DNA of 34,302 nucleotides from Nitrospira sp. ST-bin4. Lineage in GTDB: Bacteria > Nitrospirota > Nitrospiria > Nitrospirales > Nitrospiraceae. Shown in pieces: positions 16,455-24,221 of the stretch. The notes beneath the pieces are model-generated. The model ran no database searches and was not told the DNA's origin. It saw only the letters and a program-made list of their open reading frames with translations. Position numbers and translations under genes: made by a program. The stretch is from NCBI GenBank assembly GCA_002083565.1, contig MSXM01000063.1, positions 16,830-51,131 on the forward strand. Direction: 5' to 3'. Position 1 is the stretch's first letter. Each line of letters starts with the position of its first letter.

Positions 16455-16628
16455 ATGAACTGCCCGCGTTGTAACGGATTCATAATCCATGAGTATCTTG
16501 TGGACTCAAGGGAGGGTTGTCTGTCTGGATTTCATGGATGGCGGTGTATTAATTGTGGCGCGATCGGCGATGACCTTATTGACTCACACCAGCAGCCCCT
16601 GCCCCCTTGTGTCGTCGACCGAAAATAG
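16455..16628 (+). CDS. Tiny zinc-ribbon protein (57 aa)
   Basis: Fifty-seven codons starting MNCPRCNGF and carrying GWRCINCGA: two CxxC pairs (Cys3/Cys6 and Cys31/Cys34) about 25 residues apart. This is the same plan as the 50-residue protein at 2888-3040: CxxCxG near the start and C(I/L)NCG near residue 30. An AGGA ribosome site lies about 7 bases before the ATG. Such proteins are probably single zinc ribbons that bind a partner protein or nucleic acid, but no function is known to me. It lies between an unknown gene and the convergent stressosome-linked cluster. Confidence 0.7.
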   Translation: MNCPRCNGFIIHEYLVDSREGCLSGFHGWRCINCGAIGDDLIDSHQQPLPPCVVDRK

Positions 16629-16697
16629 AGGCCTGACTGGTGAGGGCGAGCGGGGGTCTCGCTGAGCGGTACGCGAGCCAACGAGGTGTGGCTTCTC

Positions 16698-17588
16698 TCA
16701 AGTTGACGCTGGCACTCGCTCGGCCGATCTCTCCCGCACACTGTCTTCACTCCAACCAATTCTCCTTAGCTCCCTGCCGACAGAATCTCTCCAGACTAAC
16801 TCATCCGTATCGAAATCATATTCTGGCGTCTTAGAATGCTCCCACTTCTTCATGAAATATTGGTAAAAGAGCATATAGAAGCCGCGGTCCATCAGGTTGT
16901 GTTGAAGCACATATTCCGGCATGTTCCGGACTTCGAGACTGCTGTGATAATGCTGGAGCCAGAGGTAATCGCCAAGAATCACCAATTTGACGAGCGGCGG
17001 GTCTGAATAGAACTTCAGTTTGACATCTTTGCCGCCCGCTTTGAGCTTTCTGAGGCACTCAATGGTTTTTCTCCCCTCCTCCCGGAGATGATCGAGAGTG
17101 AAATCAGGGCGCGAGAGCGCCCGCACGCGCACGCTGGCTTCCTTGCTGTAGGGATTCAGCAAGAGGATATTCGCCCAAAGACATGTCTGCAGCACAGGGT
17201 GAAAATCGCTTTGCGGGTCGGCAAAGGTCTCATAACCAGTGGATCCGATCACCATCACGCTTCTGCCGGTACCATGCCGTTCCTTTAATGCCCTGATACT
17301 TCGCCGTACACGCAGACCTCGGGTAGGCGAGAAGGATACCAATCCCGCGTTGATTGCCACGCGAGCCAACCGCCTATAGCGAACGCTGAGGCGGAGAAAG
17401 TTGAAGAGAATGATCAAAGCACTGGCGACACCGAGTTCGGTCGAAACCAGCGAGATTCCTTCATGGTCCACGCGAGACCAATATAGGAGAACCTTCTCAG
17501 CGATCATCGGCAAAGACGAGGCGATTGCGGCACTGAGGGTGACTACCAGAATATGGAATCCTATCTCCGCCACGTACGGGAATTTCAT
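16698..17588 (-). CDS. Two-helix membrane protein with PLD-like cytosolic domain
   Basis: A 296-residue protein with two predicted transmembrane helices (about 8-30 and 47-66), then a basic linker and a soluble domain from about residue 105. That domain has the order MVIGSTGYETF, a run ILLLNPYS, a basic helix, VKLKFYSDPP, a hydrophobic strand VILGDYLWLQHYH, and a C-terminal LFYQYFMKKWEHS. This resembles catalytically degenerate phospholipase D-like domains found at the ends of regulators, because no HxK motif is seen. The resemblance is from memory of patterns and is weak. An AAGGAG site supports the ATG. It is the last gene on the minus strand after the stressosome and LuxR genes and could be an effector. 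Confidence 0.75.
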   Translation of the reverse strand: MKFPYVAEIGFHILVVTLSAAIASSLPMIAEKVLLYWSRVDHEGISLVSTELGVASALIILFNFLRLSVRYRRLARVAINAGLVSFSPTRGLRVRRSIRALKERHGTGRSVMVIGSTGYETFADPQSDFHPVLQTCLWANILLLNPYSKEASVRVRALSRPDFTLDHLREEGRKTIECLRKLKAGGKDVKLKFYSDPPLVKLVILGDYLWLQHYHSSLEVRNMPEYVLQHNLMDRGFYMLFYQYFMKKWEHSKTPEYDFDTDELVWRDSVGRELRRIGWSEDSVRERSAERVPAST

Positions 17589-17673
17589 TTGGCAACTCCT
17601 TCTCGTCTGTGTTCGCTTGGAGCACGCTCAGGCCGCGCCCGGAGTCCCCCGGAGTCTGCTGCCCGTTGGAAGT

Positions 17674-18366
17674 TCAGGCTTCGGCTGGAACGAGCACGGG
17701 GGCCGCAGGGTCAAGCGCATTCGCTTCGCACATCTCGGTTTCATGGTGTAATCCGCACAGTACAGCCTTCATCGCGATGCCTGTCCTGGTGCTGGCGCCG
17801 ATTTTGGCAATCAGGTGCTTCATGTGCTCTTTGACCGTCTGTTCTCTGATGCTGAGCGCGTTCGCGATTTCCTTGTTGGTCCAGCCCTTCAGCAGATGAT
17901 GCAAGATCTCCGTTTCGCGCCACGTAAGTTGAAACTGTTTCTTCGACCGATCGAGTATGTGCCCGTGCCAAACGGCTGAACCGGTTACCTGCATGACAAT
18001 CACAATTTTTGACTGTGCCATATGGACATCAGCCACGCTGAATCCGCACAACAGCACCGCATGTTCCTGGTTTCCCACAACACGTCTGACCTGAAACTGT
18101 TCCCAATCTTTCGACTGAGGCCTGATCTTAAGAAGCCGATGGAGTTCATCTGCCAGATTTGTTACGGCGACTGGCAAGATACCGTTTACCGTTTTCGCGC
18201 TTTCCCATCGCATAATGCTTTCGCATAACTCCATGGCTCGCTGGTTTCTGTAGCACGATCGTAGCGATGCTGTGAACACCAACAGGCCCGCCCTATCGAA
18301 ACGTGAGTCAACGGTGTCATCCGAGCCGCCTGGGTTTGCGACAACGTCCATGTCCTTGCTAGTCAT
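17674..18366 (-). CDS. LuxR-type transcriptional regulator
   Basis: A 230-residue protein whose C-terminus (about 147-205) is a GerE/LuxR helix-turn-helix: LTWRETEILHHLLKGWTNKEIA, then a recognition helix with QTVKEHMKHLIAKIG. The N-terminal 140 residues have no receiver aspartate pattern and may form a degenerate PAS-like sensor; I do not recognise it firmly. The ATG at 18366 has an ideal GGAGGAGG ribosome site, better than ATGs at 18408 or 18381. It lies 138 bases after the response regulator on the same strand, so it may be part of the stressosome transcript or have its own promoter. Confidence 0.85.
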   Translation of the reverse strand: MTSKDMDVVANPGGSDDTVDSRFDRAGLLVFTASLRSCYRNQRAMELCESIMRWESAKTVNGILPVAVTNLADELHRLLKIRPQSKDWEQFQVRRVVGNQEHAVLLCGFSVADVHMAQSKIVIVMQVTGSAVWHGHILDRSKKQFQLTWRETEILHHLLKGWTNKEIANALSIREQTVKEHMKHLIAKIGASTRTGIAMKAVLCGLHHETEMCEANALDPAAPVLVPAEA

Positions 18367-18503
18367 ATTGTCCTCCTCCATGTGTTCGCACGATCGCGCC
18401 TCGGCCATTACACACCAGGAGAAACACCGTATCGATCAGGTGATTTATGTAATCTGTGGGGGGGGAAATCCTTGAAAAATGCTCTGACCGAGCGGGAAGT
18501 TGT

Positions 18504-19136
18504 TTACGGCGATACGAGCCCAATCCGAATCGCATACCGGACAAGACTGGCAGTTTCATGGATGTTCAGTTTCTGCATGATTCTAGTACGATGAGACTCA
18601 GCAGTCTTGACGGTGATTCCCAAGACCGCGGCGGCCTCCTTAGTGGTTTGCCCTTCCGCAATGAGCTGGAGAAATTCCCGCTCTCGCGGACTGAGCGGTT
18701 CCGATGGAATATCGGTCTTTGTTAAATACGCTTGGATGACGGTTTCCGAGACGCCCGGAGTCAAGTACATCTTGCCGCGCGAGACTTCTTGAATCGCCTG
18801 AACTAGTTCTTCTGCCGCCTTGCTCTTCAAGACATAGCCCTTGATCCCCGCACGGAGCGCTCCCAAGATTTGATGATCTTCGGTGTGCATGGTCAACAGT
18901 ATGACTTTGGCCTTTGGACATGCCTGAAGGATGGCGCGGCCCGCATCGATGCCGTTTAGCAGCGGCATCGAAAGATCGAGCACGGCAACGTCGAACCGCA
19001 GGTTCTGCGCCAACTGTAAGGCCTCACGGCCATCGGATGCTTCTCCCACCACGCTGAATCCTTCACGCTCAAGAAGGACTTTCAGACCTTGGCGGACGAT
19101 GAGGTGATCGTCTGCCAATAGAATTTCACACACCAT
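18504..19136 (-). CDS. NarL/FixJ-type response regulator
   Basis: A 210-residue response regulator. The receiver domain (1 to about 120) has acidic Asp9/Asp10, the phosphorylation site Asp54 in VLDLSMP, and the switch lysine Lys104 in YVLKSKA. The C-terminal LuxR-type DNA-binding domain (about 147-205) contains LSPREREFLQLIAEGQTTKEAA and a recognition helix with KTAESHRTRIMQKL. The gene start overlaps the end of the kinase gene by 11 bases, so the two make a cognate pair. It is the terminal output of the operon that begins with rsbR and probably activates stress genes. Confidence 0.95.
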   Translation of the reverse strand: MVCEILLADDHLIVRQGLKVLLEREGFSVVGEASDGREALQLAQNLRFDVAVLDLSMPLLNGIDAGRAILQACPKAKVILLTMHTEDHQILGALRAGIKGYVLKSKAAEELVQAIQEVSRGKMYLTPGVSETVIQAYLTKTDIPSEPLSPREREFLQLIAEGQTTKEAAAVLGITVKTAESHRTRIMQKLNIHETASLVRYAIRIGLVSP

Positions 19137-20079
19137 GCAAGCCTCCCGGTGGACTTGAGGATGGAATCGTGACGGTGATCTCGGTTCCGCAGTCGGGACT
19201 CGACAGAATCACCAACAAACCACCTACGCTGTTCACGCGCTCTTGCATACCAATCAAACCGAGCCCAAGCTTTCCGGCCTTATTCAAGACCGTCGGTACG
19301 TCGAACCCGATGCCGTTATCTTTGATGGTACAGCGTATGCACTGCGCCTCTTTTTGTAGGACGACTTGAACCCAAGACGCCCTGGCGTGGCGAGAGACGT
19401 TGGTGAGAGACTCTTGGACAATTCGGTACAAAACCGTGCCCAGTAGAGGAACCAGGGTAAGATCAGAGTCTCCCTCAATGTCGATATGTAAGCCGGATCT
19501 GGCCGCAACCCCGTCGCACAAGAATTGGAGAGCCGGCAGCAGCCCAAGGTCGTCCAGAATCGTGGGGCGAAGTTCGTGAGAGAGTCGCCTGACTTGGCTT
19601 TCGATCTGGTTAAGCAGTTCTTTGATCTGATCAAGATCTCCCCGGCTTTGAGGCGTGTTTGTGGCAGCCTTATCCAAAGCCAGATACACTGAAGCCAGCA
19701 ACTGCCCTGCGTCATCATGAAGGGTGTGAGCAATCCGCTTACATTCTTCTTCAAGAGTCTGATTGAGGCGATGCAGGAGAGTATTGCTTTCCCGGAATCC
19801 CCGATGCGTCATTTCGAAAGGCGATACGCTTTCGAGGAGAAACAGGTTAGCCGATGTCGTCATCTCCAACGTTCGTTGCGGTATAGACGTACTTCGTAAC
19901 AGAGCTCCCAGCGCTTCGTGATGCAGCGCGATCATGTCGAGAAGGCCTACGCCTTGATTCAGAGCGTCACGGCCAAGTTCATATGCATGATGAAGCGCTG
20001 TTTCTCCACCCCCAGTCAGAAAATCTCGAAGGCCGGCAGCATATTGTTGCCGGATAGCCGACAGGCGATCTGTCATCAT
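19126..20079 (-). CDS. Histidine kinase with RsbU-like N-terminal domain
   Basis: A soluble 317-residue kinase with no transmembrane segment. The C-terminal half is a HisKA_3/HATPase core: phospho-acceptor His121 in HTLHDDAGQ, Asn227 in VQESLTNVSRHA, DNGIGF (254-259) and GLGLIGM (272-278). Residues 1 to about 85 contain LHHAYELGRDALNQGVGLLD and HHEALGAL. This resembles the RsbT-binding N-terminal domain of Bacillus RsbU (ALYQAQKFSRKTIEHQ...HRKVLKEL). The inferred role is that RsbT released from the stressosome binds here and stimulates the kinase, which phosphorylates the adjacent regulator. Its ATGATGA start overlaps the rsbX stop. Confidence 0.92.
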   Translation of the reverse strand: MMTDRLSAIRQQYAAGLRDFLTGGGETALHHAYELGRDALNQGVGLLDMIALHHEALGALLRSTSIPQRTLEMTTSANLFLLESVSPFEMTHRGFRESNTLLHRLNQTLEEECKRIAHTLHDDAGQLLASVYLALDKAATNTPQSRGDLDQIKELLNQIESQVRRLSHELRPTILDDLGLLPALQFLCDGVAARSGLHIDIEGDSDLTLVPLLGTVLYRIVQESLTNVSRHARASWVQVVLQKEAQCIRCTIKDNGIGFDVPTVLNKAGKLGLGLIGMQERVNSVGGLLVILSSPDCGTEITVTIPSSSPPGGLHGV

Positions 20080-20696
20080 AATCCTACATAACGCGCCACC
20101 AACACCAACGCATCGTCATCATCCCGCTTGTGAGAGGCCATGATGGAATTGGCGATCTGCTGGGGTGTGGATCGCAGGTTTAACCCCTCATCGAATCCCG
20201 TTCGAATCCCGTCGGTCGACAAGATCACGAAGTCGCCAGGGGATACTGTTTTGATAGATGCTCGCACGCGAGGCAGACGATCTCCAATCACCCCGCTCCC
20301 TAGCATTAAGGAGTTTGCTCGAGTTGCCGAATCTATTCTGCGACGAATGAGAAGGCCTTCGACATTGCCAACGCCTGCCCACGTCATCGTCCTATCGGCA
20401 GCGTTGAAGAGCGCAAGGCTCATGACGACGCCCCGAGTCCCTTTGAGTTGCTCGTGACAGCGCGCAAAGACGGAAAGGATCGAATCTTCCGTGTACTCGT
20501 AAACTGTAGAGACTGCAAGCTTGGCAGATTCAGCCGCTTGCTTGCCGTGCCCTAACCCATCCACGACGGCAAGAAGCGCTCCACTATGAATCAGTTTCAC
20601 AGCATAGTAATCTCCTGATTCCCCGTCGCAATCCAACGACCTGGACGCAACACCCCATTCGACCAGTCGAGTCATTTGGGTGCTGTGATTACTCAT
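20076..20696 (-). CDS. rsbX: RsbX-like PP2C/SpoIIE phosphatase
   Basis: A 206-residue SpoIIE-type phosphatase. Metal-site motifs are visible: GDYY (28-31), VVDGLGHG (44-51), STDGIR and DDDDALVLVAR near the C-terminus. In Bacillus, RsbX dephosphorylates RsbS and RsbR and resets the stressosome; length and position after rsbT fit that role rather than RsbU or RsbP. The ATG at 20696 overlaps the last codons of rsbT; the frame stays open to 20753, which would lie inside rsbT. Its stop overlaps the kinase start (ATGATGA). Confidence 0.88.
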   Translation of the reverse strand: MSNHSTQMTRLVEWGVASRSLDCDGESGDYYAVKLIHSGALLAVVDGLGHGKQAAESAKLAVSTVYEYTEDSILSVFARCHEQLKGTRGVVMSLALFNAADRTMTWAGVGNVEGLLIRRRIDSATRANSLMLGSGVIGDRLPRVRASIKTVSPGDFVILSTDGIRTGFDEGLNLRSTPQQIANSIMASHKRDDDDALVLVARYVGL

Positions 20697-21099
20697 GTTG
20701 CGAGACCCATTTGATTGCGGTGACGGTCGTGCCTTTCCCGATGTTCGACACAATTGCGAACTCGTCCATCAGTCGTTGAACCCCGGGTAGTCCCAAACCC
20801 AATCCGCCAGAGGTCGAGTACCCTGCCTGCATGACTTGCGAGATGTTGGAAATGCCCGGTCCCTTATCTTTGGCGACAATGGCAATACCGCATTTCCCAT
20901 TGTGCTGAACGCTGTCGAGAACGACCTCTCCCTGCTTCGCATAGTGAACGATGTTCCGCGCCAGTTCGGAAATCGCGGTCGCGATCAGAGTCAAATCAGT
21001 CGGCGATGAGAACCCGATTTGGCGAGCAAGCGAGCGCCCCATCTGCCTGGCTGCTAAGATGTCGGCGGAAGAATTGATCGGAACCCTGGTTGTCGGCAT
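20689..21099 (-). CDS. rsbT: Serine/threonine kinase RsbT (stressosome switch)
   Basis: A 136-residue GHKL kinase. Motifs: the N box ELARNIVHYA, the G1 motif DKGPGIS and the glycine loop GGLGLGLPG. In the stressosome RsbT phosphorylates RsbS and RsbR on stress, is released, and activates its downstream target. Length and motif set match RsbT rather than RsbW, which is longer and carries extra segments. It lies 69 bases after rsbS and overlaps rsbX. The downstream kinase with an RsbU-like head is the likely target. Confidence 0.93.
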   Translation of the reverse strand: MPTTRVPINSSADILAARQMGRSLARQIGFSSPTDLTLIATAISELARNIVHYAKQGEVVLDSVQHNGKCGIAIVAKDKGPGISNISQVMQAGYSTSGGLGLGLPGVQRLMDEFAIVSNIGKGTTVTAIKWVSQHE

Positions 21100-21168
21100 G
21101 GAAGCCCTCGCGCCGCAAATACCATCCTCTTCTCCGGCCAGTATCGAGACTTCCTCTTGTGGAGAGGC

Positions 21169-21534
21169 CTATCTGCGTATCGATTTCGTTGACTTGTTTA
21201 AGTAGGCCAACCCCTCTTCTAGATCCAGCGCGGTGGCGACGCCTTCCAGTTTCATACCCAGCTGTACCATGGTAAATGCGACTTCAGGCTGGAATCCGAC
21301 GATCACGGTTTCAGCTCCTCGCAATCGGATCATGTATGCGATGTCACGCAGCGTTCGCGTGGCGAATGAGTCCATGACGTCCAGCACGGTTACATCAACG
21401 ATGACGCCTCGCGAGCGATACCGTCCGACTTGCTCGACCAACGCATCCCGCACACTCATTAAGTCAGTATCCGTGAGTTCGGCTTGGAAACTTGCGATCA
21501 AGTAGTCGCCTTGCCTAAGAATGGGAACTTGCAT
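21169..21534 (-). CDS. rsbS: Stressosome antagonist RsbS (single STAS domain)
   Basis: A 121-residue STAS domain protein. The phospho-serine equivalent to Ser59 of Bacillus RsbS is Ser56 in MDSFATR, within the strand-helix turn typical of the family (VDVTVLDVMDSFATRTL). RsbS holds RsbT in the stressosome core until it is phosphorylated. The gene starts nine bases after the rsbR stop, and rsbT follows. Co-transcription is clear. Confidence 0.95.
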   Translation of the reverse strand: MQVPILRQGDYLIASFQAELTDTDLMSVRDALVEQVGRYRSRGVIVDVTVLDVMDSFATRTLRDIAYMIRLRGAETVIVGFQPEVAFTMVQLGMKLEGVATALDLEEGLAYLNKSTKSIRR

Positions 21535-21543
21535 GCCATGCCC

Positions 21544-22437
21544 CTAAGTGGTCGCCGTTGTTTCCACGGAGGGAACCACTTTATACCCCAACAGTCGTTC
21601 GGCTTCCTCGATGCCGCCCTGCAGATCACCGACGGTGTTCATTTTTCCGAGATCCACTCCGATCGTAACTAGGGTCTGAGCGATTTCCGGCGAAAGACCG
21701 CTGACGATGACGATGGCACCTAAGAGTCGGGATGCCTCGACGGTTTGAACAAGGTGGTTGGCAACGGCTGAGTCCATCGCCGCGACGCCGGTGATGTCGA
21801 TGACGACGACCTTAGCTCGGTTGGTCCGAATCCCGCGAAGCAGTTGTTCAGTCAACTGACGAGCTCGTTGAGGATCAATCGCACCGATAATAGGAAGAAT
21901 CAACAGGCGCTCGCGAACCTGCAACACGGGCGTCGAGAGTTCTCGGATGGCCTCTTGCTGTTGCCTGATGATGCGCTCTCGTTCCTGAACGAATCCTACA
22001 GCGACGGTATTCGCGATGCGATTCGCAGCCGGTTCGTAGGCGTCCAGGATGCGGTTGAGTTTCGTGAAATCGTTCTGGTACTTGGCGAACAATGAACGGG
22101 CCAGTACGTCCCGAAGGAGCAGCACAATGCCCACAACCTCGTGGGTCTCAACTCCTCTGGGAATGATGCGCTCAGACAAATTACGGGCGTAGGCTTGGAG
22201 CGCTTCAAAGGTCCCCGTTTCCAACGCTTCGACGTAATTGTCGTATACCGAGGTTGCTTCCGCAAAGATTTCCTCCTCCGTCATCGCAGTGAGCAGACGG
22301 GCCTCTGTGATCCGGCGCGCCCACTCTTGGCGAAGTTGGGTGCGGTGCTGGCGTAGGTGTGCGACAAGCTCGCGCAACAATGTTTCGATCGATTCAGAGA
22401 GCGCGTCATTCAGTAGCGATTGGTTCTTGGCTGTCAT
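21544..22437 (-). CDS. rsbR: Stressosome sensor-scaffold RsbR (RsbRD-type N-terminus)
   Basis: A 297-residue protein. The N-terminal helical domain (about 15-145) looks like the non-globin RsbRD_N type rather than a PAS or globin sensor. A linker with IRELSTPVLQV follows, then a C-terminal STAS domain (about 170-285) with LPIIGAID, VVIDITGVAAMDSAVANHL and SGLSPEIAQTL. The Bacillus RsbRA phosphosite Thr205 corresponds to Ser223, and Thr171 (in GTID) corresponds to Ala186 (GAID). The ATG at 22437 has a good GGAGG site; the frame remains open to 22545 but without a ribosome site. It is the first gene of the operon. Confidence 0.93.
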   Translation of the reverse strand: MTAKNQSLLNDALSESIETLLRELVAHLRQHRTQLRQEWARRITEARLLTAMTEEEIFAEATSVYDNYVEALETGTFEALQAYARNLSERIIPRGVETHEVVGIVLLLRDVLARSLFAKYQNDFTKLNRILDAYEPAANRIANTVAVGFVQERERIIRQQQEAIRELSTPVLQVRERLLILPIIGAIDPQRARQLTEQLLRGIRTNRAKVVVIDITGVAAMDSAVANHLVQTVEASRLLGAIVIVSGLSPEIAQTLVTIGVDLGKMNTVGDLQGGIEEAERLLGYKVVPSVETTATT

Positions 22438-22795
22438 GGTTGACCTCCGAGTAAGTAGGCGGTGGAATCTTTCGCCTGTCGCTCGAACATTCGCGGGAGC
22501 ATAACGAGCCGCTGTTACTTTGAGCTGGGTAACGGATTTCCACACCTCTCATTCCGTCCAGCTGTTAGAATGATTTAACCAAAATAACTCACTAATCTCC
22601 TCCAGGTAAACACCCGAATTAAGGGGAGGATCATACCGGATAGTGAAAGCTGTCGGCTCGGCGGTTTCTCCATGTCCAACAGGGAGAGGTCGTTGGAATC
22701 AGTACGCATAGCGCTTCGATGTCGCTCTACACGATGTCATCGGGAAATATGAGATTATTGGAGTGAGGTCCGGCTATTTGGGAGGACTGCGGTAC
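22438..22795. other. Intergenic region upstream of the stressosome operon
   Basis: These 358 bases lie between the amidotransferase stop and the rsbR start, both on the minus strand, and must hold the operon promoter. On the minus strand TTTACC followed after 17 bases by TTATTT is the best vegetative candidate, but its -10 is poor. No open frame longer than about 25 codons with a ribosome site was seen. Confidence 0.4.
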
Positions 22796-23479
22796 TCAAC
22801 GTGCTGGCGCGAGCAGATGCCCAATTAAGCGATCGGCTATCTCGTGCGACAGCCACATGTGAGGGAGGAAGCCGATCGAGACATTCGACGCTGCAAGACG
22901 GGCCCGATCGAGGTCAGGGGCGCACTCCCGACAGAGAGCATCGATCCCTTCCGTCTCGATTTCCAAATGGAAGAGCAGACCGTAGGCGCGGGACCCGAAG
23001 CGGAACGCCTGTAGCGGTGCGATTTCTGAGCCGGCCAGGGGCACGCATTCATGTGGCAAATCGAAGACCTCCCCGTGCCACTCAAAAACCGAGAGAGCCT
23101 CCGGGAACGCCCCGAACACAGGGTCTTGCCTCCCCTGTTCGGTTAAATGGACGCGGGTCTTCCCGATTTCCAGTGCTTTCCCCGATCGTACCGTGGCGCC
23201 AAGGGCCTTTGCCATAAACTGGCTGCCCAAGCACACCCCGACCACTGGTTTGCCGGCGAGCAGCGCAGATCTGATGAAGGCCGTTTCTTCGGCAATCCAA
23301 GGATCAGGATCATTCACCGACATCGGCCCGCCCATGACGATTAACAAGTCGCCGGCATCGCTCGGCAGACCGTCCTTCGGCACGAGGACATGCTCAAGCT
23401 CCACCCCTCGATTCGCGAGCGATGCCGCAAAGGCACCAGGCCCCTCAAAGGGAACATGTTGAAGGCAAACAGCGCGCAT
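22796..23479 (-). CDS. Class I glutamine amidotransferase (GMP synthase-like)
   Basis: A stand-alone 227-residue class I glutamine amidotransferase. The catalytic triad is complete: nucleophile Cys83 in GVCLGSQ, and His171 and Glu173 in LFHLEIE. An oxyanion-type MGGPMSVND turn lies at 49-57. Proteins of this type, annotated as GMP synthase-like, are not the GMP synthase itself because the ATP-pyrophosphatase domain is absent. The acceptor of the ammonia is unknown; gamma-glutamyl hydrolase-type activity on a small molecule is another option. It is on the same strand as rsbR but 358 bases upstream, so a functional link is unproven. Confidence 0.88.
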   Translation of the reverse strand: MRAVCLQHVPFEGPGAFAASLANRGVELEHVLVPKDGLPSDAGDLLIVMGGPMSVNDPDPWIAEETAFIRSALLAGKPVVGVCLGSQFMAKALGATVRSGKALEIGKTRVHLTEQGRQDPVFGAFPEALSVFEWHGEVFDLPHECVPLAGSEIAPLQAFRFGSRAYGLLFHLEIETEGIDALCRECAPDLDRARLAASNVSIGFLPHMWLSHEIADRLIGHLLAPAR

Positions 23480-23737
23480 GAGCCCTTTACTGGCACAGCA
23501 GCCTGACGGGCGTCAAGAGCCTCCACCGTACATTGGGCAGCCGCTGCCCGCGAGAATCCAATTTTTCATAGGTACCGGACCTGGTCAATGGTTAGATAGT
23601 TTGGAAACAAAAGAGACGACCATGAGACGGTACGTCATGGCTTCGTCTGGTTTGTCGTACTTTGCTTCGGCATCTTGGGCGGCAGCATTAAGGAGTTCAA
23701 GCTAGGCTGGTGATTATCTCACTTGGAGGTTTGGCTG

Positions 23738-24187
23738 TTGTCGCGAAAAGCAATCAATCTGAACTACTTCTTAGGGTTGTTGATGGTTATACCCATAACC
23801 ATGATTTGGATCAACCCCGGAATCAATCGATTCATAGTATCTTCCAGCGATAAAGAAACTATCTCTTACGATTTGACCTACATTGAGATCGCGGGTCTAT
23901 CCTTTCTCCTTGCCGCGATCTGTTGGTGGCGCGGCGGTCTCGTTCACACCCCAACGACAGCTTTTTCCTTGATTCTATTACGAGCTGGCACGGCCGTCGT
24001 TGCCCTGGGAAACTTCGCCATCATCCTGGCAACTTTGATAAACATTGTCAGTGGGATATTCATCCGAGATTGGGGCCTCGCAGCAGGCTATGTCTATATG
24101 TTTGCCCTAATGTTCGCATATCCAGTCAGTTTTGGCGGAATCGTTTTTATTGAGATCTCTCGCTTGATGAGCGAAATTGACTATTGA
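23738..24187 (+). CDS. Hypothetical membrane protein (4 TM)
   Basis: About 149 residues with four hydrophobic segments, near residues 8-27, 46-64, 80-102 and 112-140, and no motif I recognise. A GGAGGT lies 7 bases before a TTG at 23738, which I take as start; an in-frame TTG at 23723 has no ribosome site. The region is AT-richer than neighbouring genes. Its end overlaps the earliest possible start of the next gene. Function unknown. Confidence 0.6.
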   Translation: MSRKAINLNYFLGLLMVIPITMIWINPGINRFIVSSSDKETISYDLTYIEIAGLSFLLAAICWWRGGLVHTPTTAFSLILLRAGTAVVALGNFAIILATLINIVSGIFIRDWGLAAGYVYMFALMFAYPVSFGGIVFIEISRLMSEIDY

Positions 24188-24221
24188 TCTACCCAAACCT
24201 GATACGGCTGCGAGTCGATTC

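Noticed and set aside
20190..20220. TTCGAATCCC repeats resembling a tRNA T-loop
   Set aside because: They lie within the rsbX coding sequence, and no acceptor stem or anticodon arm can be drawn around them.
22642..22730. Short GTG frame after GGGGAGG in the gap before the stressosome operon
   Set aside because: It is only about 23 codons, its ribosome-site spacing is too wide and it matches nothing.
23599..23713. A frame ending FVWFVVLCFGILGGSIKEFKLGW just before the 4-TM gene
   Set aside because: It looks like the tail of a membrane protein but has no start codon after the upstream stop. It may be a decayed remnant; too short to annotate.
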